Positions 35,538 through 45,022 of a stretch of 56,455 nucleotides of DNA are shown here, one piece after another (position 1 is the first letter of the stretch; every line of letters starts with the position of its first letter). The stretch comes from Paraprevotella clara YIT 11840. GTDB lineage: Bacteria > Bacteroidota > Bacteroidia > Bacteroidales > Bacteroidaceae. The stretch covers positions 1 through 56,455 of the forward strand of contig NZ_JH376601.1 in assembly GCF_000233955.1 (NCBI RefSeq). The letters run 5' to 3'. Both the position numbers and the translations under genes were made by a program. The notes below the pieces were generated by a model, which made no database searches, had not been told where the DNA came from, and saw only the letters and a list, made by a program, of their open reading frames with translations.

Positions 35538-36369
35538 TCCTGCCGGAAGTTTGGGCGGATAGTGTTTTCCTGTAATATATATTCGTGAACTTATGATTGA
35601 CTCTTTTGAGAAAGTAGGACGGTAGGAATAAACTGAATAAATAGAAGTAGGCTAAAAATGTAGAATAACCGAAAACCGTTTCATAAACTTTCGCATTGAA
35701 TTTAATAAGGGAAAGTTTGTTAGAGGAAATGGAACCTTTTGACTTGCGGTAATATGCAAGGGGTTCTCGAAGGGCAAAAGCTCTTTTGCATTTCTGAAGA
35801 ATAAGCAGGACATAGGCCCAATCTTGGCGTTTGCGTAACGTAGGCATATAAAATTTTCCATATGCATATGTGTCGTACACAGCGGTAAGGAATCCTATTT
35901 TATCATCGCGTTTGGTATCTGCTAATGAAACGGAATGAGGAGCCAAAACAATACTGGTTTGTGTTCCCGTTTCATCACAAACGAAATATGAAGAGAAACA
36001 AAAACTGCACTTCTTTTCTTGCATATAAGCGATTTGTTTTTCTAATTTGTCTGTCATCCAAATGTCATCACTGTCGCAGAAAGCGATATATCTCCCGTTA
36101 GCTTTTTGGATAGAATAGTTACGTGCGTGTCCTGCTCCCATGTTTTCCGATAACGAGAAGCATTTGACACGTTTGTCTTTTTTTGCATAATAATTTATAA
36201 TTTCAGTTGTATTGTCTGTCGAACCGTCATCGGTAATCAGAAGTTCTATATTGGAATAAGTCTGGTGCAAAATGCTTTCTATGCTTTCTGCTACGAATCT
36301 GCTTGAATTGTATGTCGGCATGATGACAGATACCAAATCTTCATTTATGCGTTTTTTATTGTTTGTCAT
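35491..36369 (-). CDS. GT2-family glycosyltransferase, inverted relative to the operon
   Basis: This 292-residue protein has the standard GT2 start VSVIMPTYNSSRFVAESIES, LITDDGSTDNT, and the metal-binding CDSDDIW (about 97-103). It should add a sugar from a nucleotide donor to the lipid-linked unit. The gene is on the minus strand and its 3' end overlaps the plus-strand glycosyltransferase by 47 nt, so the two transcripts are antisense to each other at their ends. AT-rich composition resembles the plus-strand EPS genes rather than the next genes on its own strand. Confidence 0.9.
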   Translation of the reverse strand: MTNNKKRINEDLVSVIMPTYNSSRFVAESIESILHQTYSNIELLITDDGSTDNTTEIINYYAKKDKRVKCFSLSENMGAGHARNYSIQKANGRYIAFCDSDDIWMTDKLEKQIAYMQEKKCSFCFSSYFVCDETGTQTSIVLAPHSVSLADTKRDDKIGFLTAVYDTYAYGKFYMPTLRKRQDWAYVLLILQKCKRAFALREPLAYYRKSKGSISSNKLSLIKFNAKVYETVFGYSTFLAYFYLFSLFLPSYFLKRVNHKFTNIYYRKTLSAQTSGRITQTNKMSPIYKTKH

Positions 36370-36415
36370 GCTTCATTGGGTGGATAAGTTGTTTTAAGTA
36401 CATTGTTAAAGTGTA

Positions 36416-37309
36416 TTATAATTTATCTATTTCATTGATGTCCAATCCGGTGCATTGCGCAATGACAGATAGAGAGATTCCATTAGCTTTCATTTGCTGC
36501 GCAATCTCCAAAGCTTTGTGGAGTTCTCCCTCTTTTTCCCCTTCCTTCAACCCTTGTTTCATTCTTCGTTCTACAGCCTTATGTTCAGTTGTGGCGATGG
36601 TATTTTGCCAGTCCCGGTACACTTTCAGGCTTTCCTCGTAGCGGTCATATTCTTCTTTTGTGAATTTGGCGATTTCGGCTGCCTTGAACAGTTTGGTGAA
36701 GACGCGTTCCTGAAGTGCCGCGGGTTTTTCCATGAGCCACGTCAGATTGCGCAGGACGAAGAGCCATTTGTCGAACATACCGTCCAACTCGCTTTCCTGC
36801 TTGTTGAACTTCGGCATCTCGAGGTAGATGAATGTCAGCTTGTCGTAGAATACTTCCTGAGTCTTCCGATCTGTCAGTTGTACCTCGTGGTGGTAGTACG
36901 TGTCATGCTTGTAGTCGAAAGTGAAGTTGAGGATACCTATGACGTAGACCGCTTTGAGCTGGTAGTCCCAACTCCCTTTCTTCCCTTGTTCTTGTACGGG
37001 GAACGTGGAATAGTATAGGCTTCTGTCTTTGAAAAACTGTTGTTCTCCACGTTGTATTTCCACTAAGATCTTTTCTTCCTTTTCGTTTTCGCAATACACG
37101 TCGAATACGGCTCGACGGTCAGTCTCGTTGATTCCGAAATGCTCGGTGTTGAGGTAAGTGAGTGATTTTATTTTTTCCTTGTCATGCAGCAAACTATTGA
37201 TGAAACTGAGAAGCAGGTCTTTGTTCATCTCGGTGCCAAACAATTTCTTGAACCCGAAATCGGTGTAAGGGTTTACATAACGGTCTTCATTGAATATCTT
37301 CTTTCCCAT
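36416..37309 (-). CDS. Rpn/PD-(D/E)XK nuclease family putative transposase
   Basis: The 297-residue protein starts MGKKIFNEDRYVNPYTDFGFKKLFG, the mark of the PF12784 Rpn-like family. The nuclease core includes DRRAVFDVYCENEKEEKILVEIQ, with the Asp and the ExQ of a PD-(D/E)XK site. The C-terminus has the usual GLKEGEKEGELHKALEIA repeats and a helix-turn-helix-like end (GISLSVIAQCTGL). Rpn proteins promote recombination and cut DNA; many copies occur in Bacteroides. It lies between an EPS glycosyltransferase and a VirE remnant, overlapping the latter by 23 nt. Confidence 0.9.
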   Translation of the reverse strand: MGKKIFNEDRYVNPYTDFGFKKLFGTEMNKDLLLSFINSLLHDKEKIKSLTYLNTEHFGINETDRRAVFDVYCENEKEEKILVEIQRGEQQFFKDRSLYYSTFPVQEQGKKGSWDYQLKAVYVIGILNFTFDYKHDTYYHHEVQLTDRKTQEVFYDKLTFIYLEMPKFNKQESELDGMFDKWLFVLRNLTWLMEKPAALQERVFTKLFKAAEIAKFTKEEYDRYEESLKVYRDWQNTIATTEHKAVERRMKQGLKEGEKEGELHKALEIAQQMKANGISLSVIAQCTGLDINEIDKL

Positions 37310-37958
37310 GGTTGTGTTCCACGCTTAAGGGTTGGTACGATATTGCAAAGGTAGTCTTTTTTGGCGTATGGAGCAATCCCGTAGGGTCTTTTTGAGAAAT
37401 AAAATTTTCCAATGGCACAATCCGGTAACGGTTACCCTTTTCCGTGTGTCGCCGTTCCACGCCTGCGGCCACGAGGGCACGGCTGAACTCCTGTATGCCG
37501 ATACCCGTGAACGTGCCCGGCTGACGCTTGCGCAACAGGGCGATGAGTTCGGGAAGGGAAACGGACAGGGCCTCTTCGTCCGGACGAGCGGCACGGAAGT
37601 GGCGGGCAAAGGCTTCTTCCGCCGGGCAAATGCGGTAGAAGGCCACGTTGGCACGTTGGATTTCCGCCTCTTCTTCCGCCGTGAATCCATGACGTTCGCC
37701 GCCGAGGAGCATGGTTTTCAGTTGGGCGTAGATTTGGGTATGTTCGATGTTTGTGCTGTCGATGGGTCGCTCCATCTCCACGTAGAGGAAACGGTGGCTA
37801 CCCGAAGGGTCGGAGAGCAGTTTGTGGCTGTTGGACGTGGCGATGAAGGAGGCGATGCGCGGCAGGCGGTCGAAATAATCGCGGAAGGGATGATAATCGG
37901 ACAGGCGGTCAGAGCACAACGGAAAATCGTTTGGCTTATAAGGACTGCTGTCCGTCAC
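37287..37958 (-). pseudogene. VirE-family (virulence-associated protein E) C-terminal remnant
   Basis: This 223-codon frame matches only the C-terminal third of VirE-family proteins (PF05272), whose full proteins are about 600-800 residues. FDRLPRIASFIATSNS and LLSDPSGSHRFLYVEM are the family's late ATPase motifs. The Walker A region and the N-terminal primase-like part are absent, and upstream DNA (37959-38177) contains no matching frame. It is probably a leftover of a larger mobile-element gene. Base composition is more GC-rich than the neighbouring glycosyltransferases. Confidence 0.65.
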
Positions 37959-38177
37959 CTGAGGGCGGCTGAAAGTTGGTTACTTCAACCTTCAGGGTAC
38001 TAATATACTTGAAGCTAAAGGTTTATGTATTATGCTGAAGCATGAAGCCTATTGTCAGAAAAAGTAGGGGGATTGCAAAGGAGTGACAAATTTGTCTGTT
38101 TTTGCGATTTCTATCCGGTTGTTTACAATAAAAACCATTCTTTCACGTTTCCAAAATAAGGTTAATGAATACGTAAA

Positions 38178-39269
38178 ATGAGCGGAGGAATATGTAGTAT
38201 AATATCTGCAGCTTTAGTTGCGATGGGAATAACGTTTGGGATAATGCCTTTTCTTTTGGATTTTTGCCGTAAGAGAGGATATTATGACTTGCCTGGGGGG
38301 AGGAAGGTACATCATTGTGCCATTCCGCGCTTAGGCGGGTTGCTTTTTATGCCTTCCATGTTGGTGGCGTTGGTTTCGGTTTTGATCCTGTCTTCTTCGT
38401 GGTGGCAAGGGGTACTGACTTTAAAGGTGTCGTCGTTGGCGATGGCAGTCGGGGCTTTTCTTATATATATAATAGGCACGGTGGATGATTTGGTAGGGAT
38501 GAAACCCAATCATAAGTTTGCGGTACAGTTGGTGGCTGCCTTGCTGATGCCGTTTTGCGGATTGCTCATCAATAACTTTTATGGTTTGTTCGGCTTGCAT
38601 GAATTGCCCGTGTGGTTTAGTTATCCTTTCACGGTATTTGTCATTTTGTTGGTCGTAAATTCCATAAACTTGATTGATGGGATTGACGGTTTGGCATCCG
38701 GTTTATGCATTTGCATTCTTGCGGCCTATATCTTCCTGTATTTGCAGATGGAACGTACTTTTGTTTATGCTTTGGTGGCATCAGGGTTGTTGGGTTCATT
38801 GGTGGCCTTTTTCTATTTTAATATGTGGGGAAAAGCGGAGAAGGGGACAAAGACCTTTATGGGGGATTCTGGAAGTTTGTTTTTGGGATATGCCATTGCG
38901 TATTTGTCTATTAAATATGCGACGAACAATCCGGTGGTGTTGCCTTATCGTGGCGATGCCTTGTTGATCTCCTACACATTATTGATTGTGCCGACGTTCG
39001 ATGTCATACGGGTGGCGCTGTTCCGTTTATATCGGGGCAAGCCCATTTTTGAGGCAGACAAGAGTCATATCCACCATTTGGTGATGGCTGCCGGTTTTTC
39101 CATGCATCAGGCATGGGCTGTCATTATGGGACTGTTTCTTTTCTTTTGCGGTTTGAATGCAGCCCTTTACGTTTGGGGAGTTTCCGATACATGGATAGTC
39201 GTACTTGACGTGTTGTCTTACGGATTGTTTCATGTAGCTATGTATTTGTGCTCTAAATGTCGGGCTTGA
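38178..39269 (+). CDS. WecA/MraY-family undecaprenyl-phosphate sugar-1-phosphate transferase
   Basis: The 363-residue protein has about 10-11 membrane helices and the polytopic phosphoglycosyl transferase motifs: GTVDDLVGMKPNHKF (DDxxG), NSINLIDGIDGLASG, MGDSGSLFLG and DKSHIHHLV. It should start glycan assembly by transferring GlcNAc-1-phosphate or a similar sugar to undecaprenyl phosphate. It stands alone; the 219-nt gap before it contains no gene. It ends with its own terminator. Confidence 0.92.
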   Translation: MSGGICSIISAALVAMGITFGIMPFLLDFCRKRGYYDLPGGRKVHHCAIPRLGGLLFMPSMLVALVSVLILSSSWWQGVLTLKVSSLAMAVGAFLIYIIGTVDDLVGMKPNHKFAVQLVAALLMPFCGLLINNFYGLFGLHELPVWFSYPFTVFVILLVVNSINLIDGIDGLASGLCICILAAYIFLYLQMERTFVYALVASGLLGSLVAFFYFNMWGKAEKGTKTFMGDSGSLFLGYAIAYLSIKYATNNPVVLPYRGDALLISYTLLIVPTFDVIRVALFRLYRGKPIFEADKSHIHHLVMAAGFSMHQAWAVIMGLFLFFCGLNAALYVWGVSDTWIVVLDVLSYGLFHVAMYLCSKCRA

Positions 39270-39307
39270 TATACTTGGTTCGGTAGGTGGTCGGAGTGGG
39301 GAAAAAC

Positions 39308-39342
39308 AAAAGCCTTTCAGTTGTTAGCTGAAAGGCTTTTTT
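39308..39342 (+). terminator. Terminator after the WecA-like gene
   Basis: AAAGCCTTTCAG pairs with CTGAAAGGCTTT around a 7-nt loop, followed by T6. The A run on the other side makes it usable for the convergent rny gene as well. Confidence 0.9.
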
Positions 39343-39372
39343 CGTATTTATTATCCTTAAAGAGCGGTGCTC

Positions 39373-40902
39373 TTATTTCGCATAACTTACCGAGCGGGTT
39401 TCGCGGATGACCGTGATCTTCACCTGTCCCGGATAGGTCATTTCATCTTGGATTTTCTTGGCAATCTCTCCGCTCAGGCTTTCCGTCTGCTTGTCGTCTA
39501 TCTTGTCTGCACCTACGATGACGCGTAACTCACGGCCGGCTTGGATGGCGTAGGTTTTCGTTACGCCCGGATAGCTCATGGCTATGTTCTCCAAATCGTT
39601 CAGTCGCTTGATGTAGGCTTCCACGATTTCGCGACGTGCTCCCGGACGCGCTCCACTGATGGCGTCGCACACTTGTACGATGGGAGCGAGCAATGAAGTC
39701 ATTTCCATTTCGTCATGGTGAGCCCCGATAGCATTGCAGATATCCGGTTTCTCTTTATATTTCTCGGCCAATTTGGCACCGTAGATGGCGTGTGGCAATT
39801 CCGGTTCCTCGTCGGGCACCTTACCGATGTCGTGCAACAGACCGGCACGCTTGGCTTTTTTCGGATTCAGTCCCAGCTCCGAAGCCATTACGGCACAGAG
39901 ATTAGCTGTTTCACGGGCATGCTGCAACAGGTTCTGTCCGTAGCTGCTGCGGTATTTCATCTTGCCCACGATGCGTACCAGTTCCGGATGCAGGCCGTGA
40001 ATACCCAAGTCGATGGCCGTACGTTTTCCCGTTTCGATGATTTCTTCTTCCACTTGCTTGGTCACTTTGGCTACCACTTCTTCGATACGTGCCGGATGGA
40101 TACGTCCGTCGGCTACGAGCTGATGCAGGGCCAGGCGGCAGATTTCCCGACGTACGGGGTCGAATGCCGAAATGACAATGGCTTCGGGAGTGTCGTCCAC
40201 GACGATTTCCACGCCCGTGGCAGCCTCCAATGCACGGATGTTGCGTCCTTCACGGCCGATGATACGTCCTTTCACTTCATCGTTGTCGATATGGAATACG
40301 GTCACGCTGTTTTCAATGGCCGTTTCCGTTGCTACGCGCTGTATGCTTTGTATGACGATGCGTTTGGCTTCCTTGTTGGCTGTCAATTTGGCTTCATCCA
40401 TGATTTCATTGATGTAGCTTGCCGCGTTGGTCTTGGCTTCGTCTTTCAGGGATTCTACCAAGCGTTCGCGTGCTTCGTCGGCACTCAGCCCGCTGATGGC
40501 TTCCAGTTTTTCGCGTTCTTTGGCTTCCAGTTCCTTCAACTCTTCTTCGCGACGCGCCAATCCCTGCTGTTGGTTTTCCAGCCGTTTACGGTCGGTTTCT
40601 ATTTCGCCTTTTTTACGGTTCAGGTCGTCCTGACGTTGGTTCAGGCTCAGTTCGCGTTGTTTCAGGCGGTTTTCGTGCTGCTGTATTTGTTGGTTGCGTT
40701 GCTGCACTTCCTTTTCCAGTTCCGACTTCTTGTTCAGGAACTTTTCTTTCACTTCGAGCAGTTTTTTCTCTTTGATGACTTCGGCTTCTTTGCTCGCTTC
40801 TTCGATAATTTGCCGATATTTACCCGTTGCCACATAGCGGAATAAAGCGAATCCCGCTATACATCCGACGATGAGGCAAGCTACGGAGATTATAAATACC
40901 AT
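39373..40902 (-). CDS. rny: Ribonuclease Y
   Basis: The 509-residue membrane-bound endoribonuclease starts bulk mRNA decay. It has one N-terminal membrane helix (about 1-22), a long Gln/Glu/Arg-rich coiled coil (about 30-190), a KH domain with [17 protein letters not shown] (about 213-229), and an HD domain with [17 protein letters not shown] and AIGAHHDE. Length is normal for the family. It is transcribed after the zapA gene, from which a terminator separates it. Confidence 0.96.
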   Translation of the reverse strand: MVFIISVACLIVGCIAGFALFRYVATGKYRQIIEEASKEAEVIKEKKLLEVKEKFLNKKSELEKEVQQRNQQIQQHENRLKQRELSLNQRQDDLNRKKGEIETDRKRLENQQQGLARREEELKELEAKEREKLEAISGLSADEARERLVESLKDEAKTNAASYINEIMDEAKLTANKEAKRIVIQSIQRVATETAIENSVTVFHIDNDEVKGRIIGREGRNIRALEAATGVEIVVDDTPEAIVISAFDPVRREICRLALHQLVADGRIHPARIEEVVAKVTKQVEEEIIETGKRTAIDLGIHGLHPELVRIVGKMKYRSSYGQNLLQHARETANLCAVMASELGLNPKKAKRAGLLHDIGKVPDEEPELPHAIYGAKLAEKYKEKPDICNAIGAHHDEMEMTSLLAPIVQVCDAISGARPGARREIVEAYIKRLNDLENIAMSYPGVTKTYAIQAGRELRVIVGADKIDDKQTESLSGEIAKKIQDEMTYPGQVKITVIRETRSVSYAK

Positions 40903-40930
40903 ATCTTTTTTGTTTATAATGAATAATATA

Positions 40931-40988
40931 AAAAATCACGCACTGCTCACCCCGTCCGCATGGCGCGGAGAAAGAGAAACAGTGCGTG
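40931..40988 (-). terminator. Terminator after zapA
   Basis: CACGCACTG (40937-40945) pairs with CAGTGCGTG (40980-40988) around a 34-nt loop that itself contains a GC hairpin. On the minus strand ATTTTT follows. I considered a small RNA here, but the gap is only 112 nt. Confidence 0.65.
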
Positions 40989-41014
40989 TGGTTTTTCCTG
41001 TAGAATGAATGTTT

Positions 41015-41317
41015 TTATTGTGCTTTCGTCCCTAAGGTTTCATCCAAAGTGTCCAACATGCGTTTCATGCTGTCAACGAATGGCTGTGTATCGTTGCGGA
41101 ATTCGTTTTTTTTCAACGAGAGCGCAATGCTCAACGCCGCCATGCACAAATAAATTTCATTGCCCTGATCCGGATACTGGGCTGCGTAGCTGTTGTATCT
41201 TTGGTTGATCAGCTTTTCGGCTGCCCGATAGGCTTCCTCATCTTCCCGCCGTATGGTGATGGACAGAGGTTGCTGCCCCAATCTCAGGGTTATGGTAAAG
41301 TCCTCGCTTACTTCCAT
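41015..41317 (-). CDS. zapA: Cell division protein ZapA
   Basis: The 100-residue protein matches ZapA: TITLRLGQQPLSITIRREDE-like N-terminal strands, then an AEKLINQRYNSYA helix and ALSIALSLKK, followed by a short coiled coil. ZapA bundles FtsZ filaments at the division site. It follows a 97-residue coiled-coil protein by 6 nt in the same operon. Confidence 0.9.
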   Translation of the reverse strand: MEVSEDFTITLRLGQQPLSITIRREDEEAYRAAEKLINQRYNSYAAQYPDQGNEIYLCMAALSIALSLKKNEFRNDTQPFVDSMKRMLDTLDETLGTKAQ

Positions 41318-41323
41318 GATGTT

Positions 41324-41617
41324 TTACACATTTAAAAGTGCGATACACTTGTCTACTTCACGCACTAACTTTGATAATCTCGACTTAGCGTTTTTCATGT
41401 CTTCGCTACTGATGTCGATCATCTTGGCCGTTTTCAAGTTGGCATAATCTGTTTGCAGGCGGTCGATTTGCGAATGTAGCGCGGTGATGGTGGCATCTTT
41501 TTCTTCCATGGTGCGCGACAACGCGGCATAACGGTCTTTCAAGGCCTTGTATTCCAGCGTCACCTGAGTGACACGAGCCTCTAATGTCCGTAATAATGCA
41601 TCTTCTTCTGCTGTCAT
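41324..41617 (-). CDS. Small coiled-coil protein, probable division-associated
   Basis: This 97-residue protein is almost all heptad-rich helix (for example VTLEYKALKDRYAALSRTME and LHSQIDRLQTDYANL). I do not recognise a named family. It directly precedes zapA by 6 nt, and a short coiled coil upstream of ZapA in Bacteroidetes would be the natural analogue of ZapB. That role is inferred from position and shape only. It has a strong promoter 17 nt upstream. Confidence 0.75.
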   Translation of the reverse strand: MTAEEDALLRTLEARVTQVTLEYKALKDRYAALSRTMEEKDATITALHSQIDRLQTDYANLKTAKMIDISSEDMKNAKSRLSKLVREVDKCIALLNV

Positions 41618-41633
41618 TTTTGCCTTCTCGTTA

Positions 41634-41664
41634 CAAAATTAAGAAAAAACGTTTAACGTCCCAA
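41634..41664 (-). promoter_or_regulatory. Promoter of the coiled-coil protein-zapA operon
   Basis: On the minus strand TTG (41664-41662), a 20-nt spacer and TAATTTTG (41641-41634) match the Bacteroidetes consensus. The predicted leader is only about 10 nt. Confidence 0.75.
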
Positions 41665-41673
41665 GCGTTTTTT
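41644..41673 (-). terminator. Terminator hairpin overlapping the zapA-operon promoter
   Basis: AAAAAACGTTT (41644-41654) pairs with AAGCGTTTTTT (41663-41673) with one G-U pair. It directly follows the stop of the 211-residue gene and lies inside the promoter spacer of the next operon. Confidence 0.6.
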
Positions 41674-42307
41674 ATTTTTTCTCGTCCACGTCTTTGGGTT
41701 TAGGCTCTTTCTTGGCCAAAAGGACGATGCGGTGGACATATTCGGTCATCCACGCTTCGCTGTAGCCTAAACGCATTTGATATTGACGGATGTTGACGCA
41801 AGTGCGTCGTACGTTGTCGTCGCGCCAGTCGTTTTTGGTCATGATCTGGTGTATGGTTTTGGCGGTCATGCCGCGCAGTGCTTTGTGGAACATCGAAGGC
41901 ATGCGGAACTTCCATTGCATTAGGTTACCCATGAGCATCATCAGGTCTTGGCTGAATCCCTGGAACATGAGCAGATAGTTCTTGATGTCGTTCACATTGC
42001 GGCAGTTGCGTTTGATGCTGGCATCTATTTCCTTAAAAAAGTTATCTTCCATCCCGTAGACGTCCATCAGCATGGTGCGGCAACGTTTCCTCTCGCCGAT
42101 GCCCAGCTTGTTGTTTACTGTGGGGACATGCAGCGTTTGTTTAAAGATGCGCAGGTCCGGTAGTACGGCCAGATTGCTGATTCCCATTTGCATGGCCATT
42201 ACGGCTTGGTAATATACACGGATGAGGGTCATGAAGTCCTCCATTCCTCCCACTCGTACGGTCTCTTCTTGGGGTGCTTTGCCCAATAATTTTGCTATTA
42301 TACCCAT
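41672..42307 (-). CDS. Conserved hypothetical protein
   Basis: I start this at the ATG at 42307 (MGIIAKLLGKAPQEETVRVGG), because a canonical promoter with -7 element at 42348-42341 lies just upstream; the frame's first 53 codons would precede the transcript start. The 211-residue product is mostly helical and basic, with a Met-rich middle (MFQGFSQDLMMLMGNLMQW) and Arg-rich segments (KNDWRDDNVRRTCVNIRQY). It has no signal peptide. I do not recognise a characterised family. It precedes the zapA operon on the same strand. Confidence 0.75.
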   Translation of the reverse strand: MGIIAKLLGKAPQEETVRVGGMEDFMTLIRVYYQAVMAMQMGISNLAVLPDLRIFKQTLHVPTVNNKLGIGERKRCRTMLMDVYGMEDNFFKEIDASIKRNCRNVNDIKNYLLMFQGFSQDLMMLMGNLMQWKFRMPSMFHKALRGMTAKTIHQIMTKNDWRDDNVRRTCVNIRQYQMRLGYSEAWMTEYVHRIVLLAKKEPKPKDVDEKK

Positions 42308-42340
42308 TGTATTTTCTCTTATTCGGTTAAATTCAGGGTA

Positions 42341-42371
42341 CAAAGATAGTGAAAGGTAAGCGCAGAGACAA
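42341..42371 (-). promoter_or_regulatory. Promoter of the 211-residue hypothetical gene
   Basis: On the minus strand TTG (42371-42369), a 20-nt spacer and TATCTTTG (42348-42341) match the consensus exactly. Confidence 0.75.
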
Positions 42372-42415
42372 GCGAAAACGCAGTTTTCTGACTCTGCCAT
42401 GTATAGGTTAGGGAC

Positions 42416-42474
42416 ATAAAAACGGCGGGAATGCAATGTCGGTGGGGGATTGATCCACCCTTGCATTCCCGCCG
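42416..42474 (-). terminator. Terminator after rfbA
   Basis: A perfect 14-bp stem, CGGCGGGAATGCAA (42423-42436) with TTGCATTCCCGCCG (42461-42474), is capped by a second small hairpin. On the minus strand GTTTTTA follows. Confidence 0.9.
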
Positions 42475-42499
42475 GTCAAAATGAAAAAGAGAAATCAGT

Positions 42500-43390
42500 T
42501 TATTCCTGCTCGAAAACCTCCTCACTCAGGCGCATGAGGTATTGTCCGTATTGGTTCTTCAGCATAGGCTGAGCCACTTCACGCAATTTCTCCGCGTTGA
42601 TCCAACCCTGACGGTAGGCGATACCTTCCAAACAGGCCACTTTCAGCCCTTGCCGCTTCTCGATGACTTCGATGAAAGTAGAGGCTTCGGAGAGGCTGTC
42701 GTGCGTACCGGTATCCAACCAGGCGAATCCCCTCCCGAGGGTTTTTACTTTCAGTTTCCTTTCATTCAGGTAAACTTGGTTCACCGTGGTGATTTCCAGT
42801 TCACCCCGGGCCGACGGTTTGATGTGCGCCGCTACGTCTACCACACTGTTGGGATAGAAATACAAGCCCACCACGGCGTAGTTGCTCTTCGGCGAAGCCG
42901 GTTTTTCCTCTATGCTCAGACAGTTGCCGGCCTTGTCGAATTCGGCCACACCATAGCGTTCCGGGTCGTTCACCCAATAACCGAATACGGTAGCTTTTTC
43001 CTCTCGTTCGGCATGAGCCACAGCTTCGCGCAGCATGCCGGTGAATCCGGCTCCATGGAAAATATTGTCACCCAATACCAGACAGACGCTATCGTTTCCG
43101 ATGAATTCGCGTCCGATGAGGAAAGCCTGAGCCAATCCGTCGGGAGAGGGCTGTTCTGCATACTCGAAACGTACGCCGAAGTCGCTACCGTCTCCCAACA
43201 GCCGACGGAATCCCGGAAGGTCGTGAGGCGTGGATATGATCAATATGTCGCGGATGCCGGCCAGCATCAAGACCGATACGGGATAATAAATCATCGGTTT
43301 GTCGAAAATGGGAAGCATTTGTTTGCTTACGCCTTTTGTGATGGGGTAGAGACGTGTGCCCGACCCGCCGGCCAATACGATACCTTTCAT
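42500..43390 (-). CDS. rfbA: Glucose-1-phosphate thymidylyltransferase
   Basis: The 296-residue enzyme makes dTDP-glucose from dTTP and glucose 1-phosphate, the first step to dTDP-rhamnose and other deoxysugars. The N-terminus [18 protein letters not shown] is the nucleotide-binding signature, followed by [24 protein letters not shown] and [12 protein letters not shown]. The rest of the rfb pathway (rfbB, C, D) is not in the window. It follows the WcaJ-like gene by 20 nt on the minus strand. Confidence 0.95.
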   Translation of the reverse strand: MKGIVLAGGSGTRLYPITKGVSKQMLPIFDKPMIYYPVSVLMLAGIRDILIISTPHDLPGFRRLLGDGSDFGVRFEYAEQPSPDGLAQAFLIGREFIGNDSVCLVLGDNIFHGAGFTGMLREAVAHAEREEKATVFGYWVNDPERYGVAEFDKAGNCLSIEEKPASPKSNYAVVGLYFYPNSVVDVAAHIKPSARGELEITTVNQVYLNERKLKVKTLGRGFAWLDTGTHDSLSEASTFIEVIEKRQGLKVACLEGIAYRQGWINAEKLREVAQPMLKNQYGQYLMRLSEEVFEQE

Positions 43391-43410
43391 AATATTATAT
43401 GTATATGTGA

Positions 43411-44817
43411 TTAATAAGCATTTTCCTCATTGTGCCTCAGCATGTTCAGGAGCGTGCGCCACATGATGCGGAGGTCGAGCCCAAAACTCCAGTTTTCCAC
43501 GTACCAGATGTCGGCCTTCACGCGGTTCTCCATCTGGTCCAGCGTCTTTGTCTCGCCGCGGAAGCCCTGCACCTGCGCCCATCCCGTGATGCCGGGTTTC
43601 ACCAGATGACGCACCATGTAACGGCGAATCAGGCGCGAGTATTCCTGTGTATGGAGCAGCATGTGCGGGCGCGGCCCTACGAGGCTCATGTCGCCTTTGA
43701 ACACGTTGATGAATTGCGGCAACTCGTCGATGTTGGTTTTACGCATCAGGTTGCCGAATTTGAATTTGCGCGGGTCATTCTTGGTGGCTTGTATGCGGTC
43801 GCTGTCTTTGTTGACGTGCATGCTTCTGAACTTCAGGCAATAGAACTCTTTTCCGTCCAGTCCGTTCCGCTTTTGTTTAAAGAGAATCGGCCCCGGACTT
43901 TGTATTTTGATGATGATACCTGCAATGAGGTACACAATCGGAAATACGGTGAGCAGAAATAGCCCGGATGTCAAAATATCGAAAAGCCGTTTGACCCCGC
44001 GGTTCACCGGGTCTTGCAGCGGCTCGTTTCGTACGCTCAGCAGCATGGTACTGCCTAAATGCGACAATTCCATGCGTTTGGTCAGGAACTCCATGAATAC
44101 GGGCAGGGCGTAGAAACGAATCATGTGGTCTTCACAATAACGGAATATCTCGTCTGTTTCTGCCGTATAGTCTGTGTCGGGCACCATGTATAAGTCTGTC
44201 ACCTCCTGGTGTTGACGCAAGTAACTCATCACCATCCGCCGGTCTCCCAGATTTTTCAGTTGCATGTCTTCCGGCAGTTCTTTACGGGTGAAGATGCCTA
44301 AAATCTTGAATCCAAGACTATGGTCGTTCAGCGTATGGTAAATATCCTCTAAGTTCCACGGATGTCCCACTAATATGACGTAGCGTTGGTTATGCCCTTT
44401 CGAACGGCTGTGTTTCAGGATATTGTGTACGATAGTTCGCTCCGCATACAGCAGGCAGAAGAAAAAAGAGGCCCCCATGAGCAGTTCTTCGCCGGCCACG
44501 TTCATCCGCCGTATCAGACTGATAGCTGCTATCATGAACAGTGTTTGCAGACATACGGTATAAACCGAACGTCCCAGAATGTCGTTGCCGTAAACCATAC
44601 GTTTCAGGAATACGGGCGGAGCTATATAAAAGGTAGGGAATATCGTCAGAGCGCCGATGAGCAATTCCGTTTTCAGGGCGTATGGAAAGCTGAAAGCCAG
44701 TGCGAAACTGTGGGTCAGCGCAAAGGCAAACCAATAACTGACCATCAGCAATATGATATCGTTGCAGATGATGGCGGATTTTACAATGCCGGATTCTTCC
44801 AGATTCTTAATTTTCAT
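43411..44817 (-). CDS. Undecaprenyl-phosphate sugar phosphotransferase (WcaJ type)
   Basis: The 468-residue protein has four or five N-terminal membrane helices (about 15-125), a CoA-binding-like middle domain ([14 protein letters not shown]), and the catalytic C-terminal domain with [46 protein letters not shown] and PGITGWAQV. It should load glucose- or galactose-1-phosphate onto undecaprenyl phosphate. With rfbA it forms a two-gene operon diverging from the Wzc kinase gene. Confidence 0.93.
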   Translation of the reverse strand: MKIKNLEESGIVKSAIICNDIILLMVSYWFAFALTHSFALAFSFPYALKTELLIGALTIFPTFYIAPPVFLKRMVYGNDILGRSVYTVCLQTLFMIAAISLIRRMNVAGEELLMGASFFFCLLYAERTIVHNILKHSRSKGHNQRYVILVGHPWNLEDIYHTLNDHSLGFKILGIFTRKELPEDMQLKNLGDRRMVMSYLRQHQEVTDLYMVPDTDYTAETDEIFRYCEDHMIRFYALPVFMEFLTKRMELSHLGSTMLLSVRNEPLQDPVNRGVKRLFDILTSGLFLLTVFPIVYLIAGIIIKIQSPGPILFKQKRNGLDGKEFYCLKFRSMHVNKDSDRIQATKNDPRKFKFGNLMRKTNIDELPQFINVFKGDMSLVGPRPHMLLHTQEYSRLIRRYMVRHLVKPGITGWAQVQGFRGETKTLDQMENRVKADIWYVENWSFGLDLRIMWRTLLNMLRHNEENAY

Positions 44818-44950
44818 ATTTTATCTCTTCGAAAGGTTGGTTACGTGACTGCGAATGTATATATTTTTAGGGAATCCTACAATAATATATTGTTTTTAAA
44901 TTGATTGAAAATTAAAAAAGCCCGAAATAAAGAACTATTTCGTTTATTTA

Positions 44951-44982
44951 TTTGGAATGTATGTCAAAGATTTCTAATTTTG
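44951..44982 (+). promoter_or_regulatory. Promoter of the Wzc kinase gene
   Basis: TTTG (44951-44954), a 20-nt spacer and TAATTTTG (44975-44982) match the Bacteroidetes consensus exactly. It excludes the TTG at 44987 as the start and supports the ATG at 45023. Confidence 0.8.
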
Positions 44983-45022
44983 TGGCTTGAATGGAAATAA
45001 TCAGAGAATAATTAGGAATAAT

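Noticed and set aside
37959-38177. Possible missing N-terminal part of the VirE gene in the gap upstream
   Set aside because: Neither strand shows Walker A or primase-like motifs; the VirE gene appears cut rather than frameshifted.
39715-40845. 376-residue plus-strand frame antisense to rny
   Set aside because: Phe/Leu/Gln-rich shadow of the rny coiled coil with no motif or signal.
40903-41014. Possible small structured RNA between zapA and rny
   Set aside because: The gap is 112 nt and the hairpin with a T run is explained as the zapA terminator.
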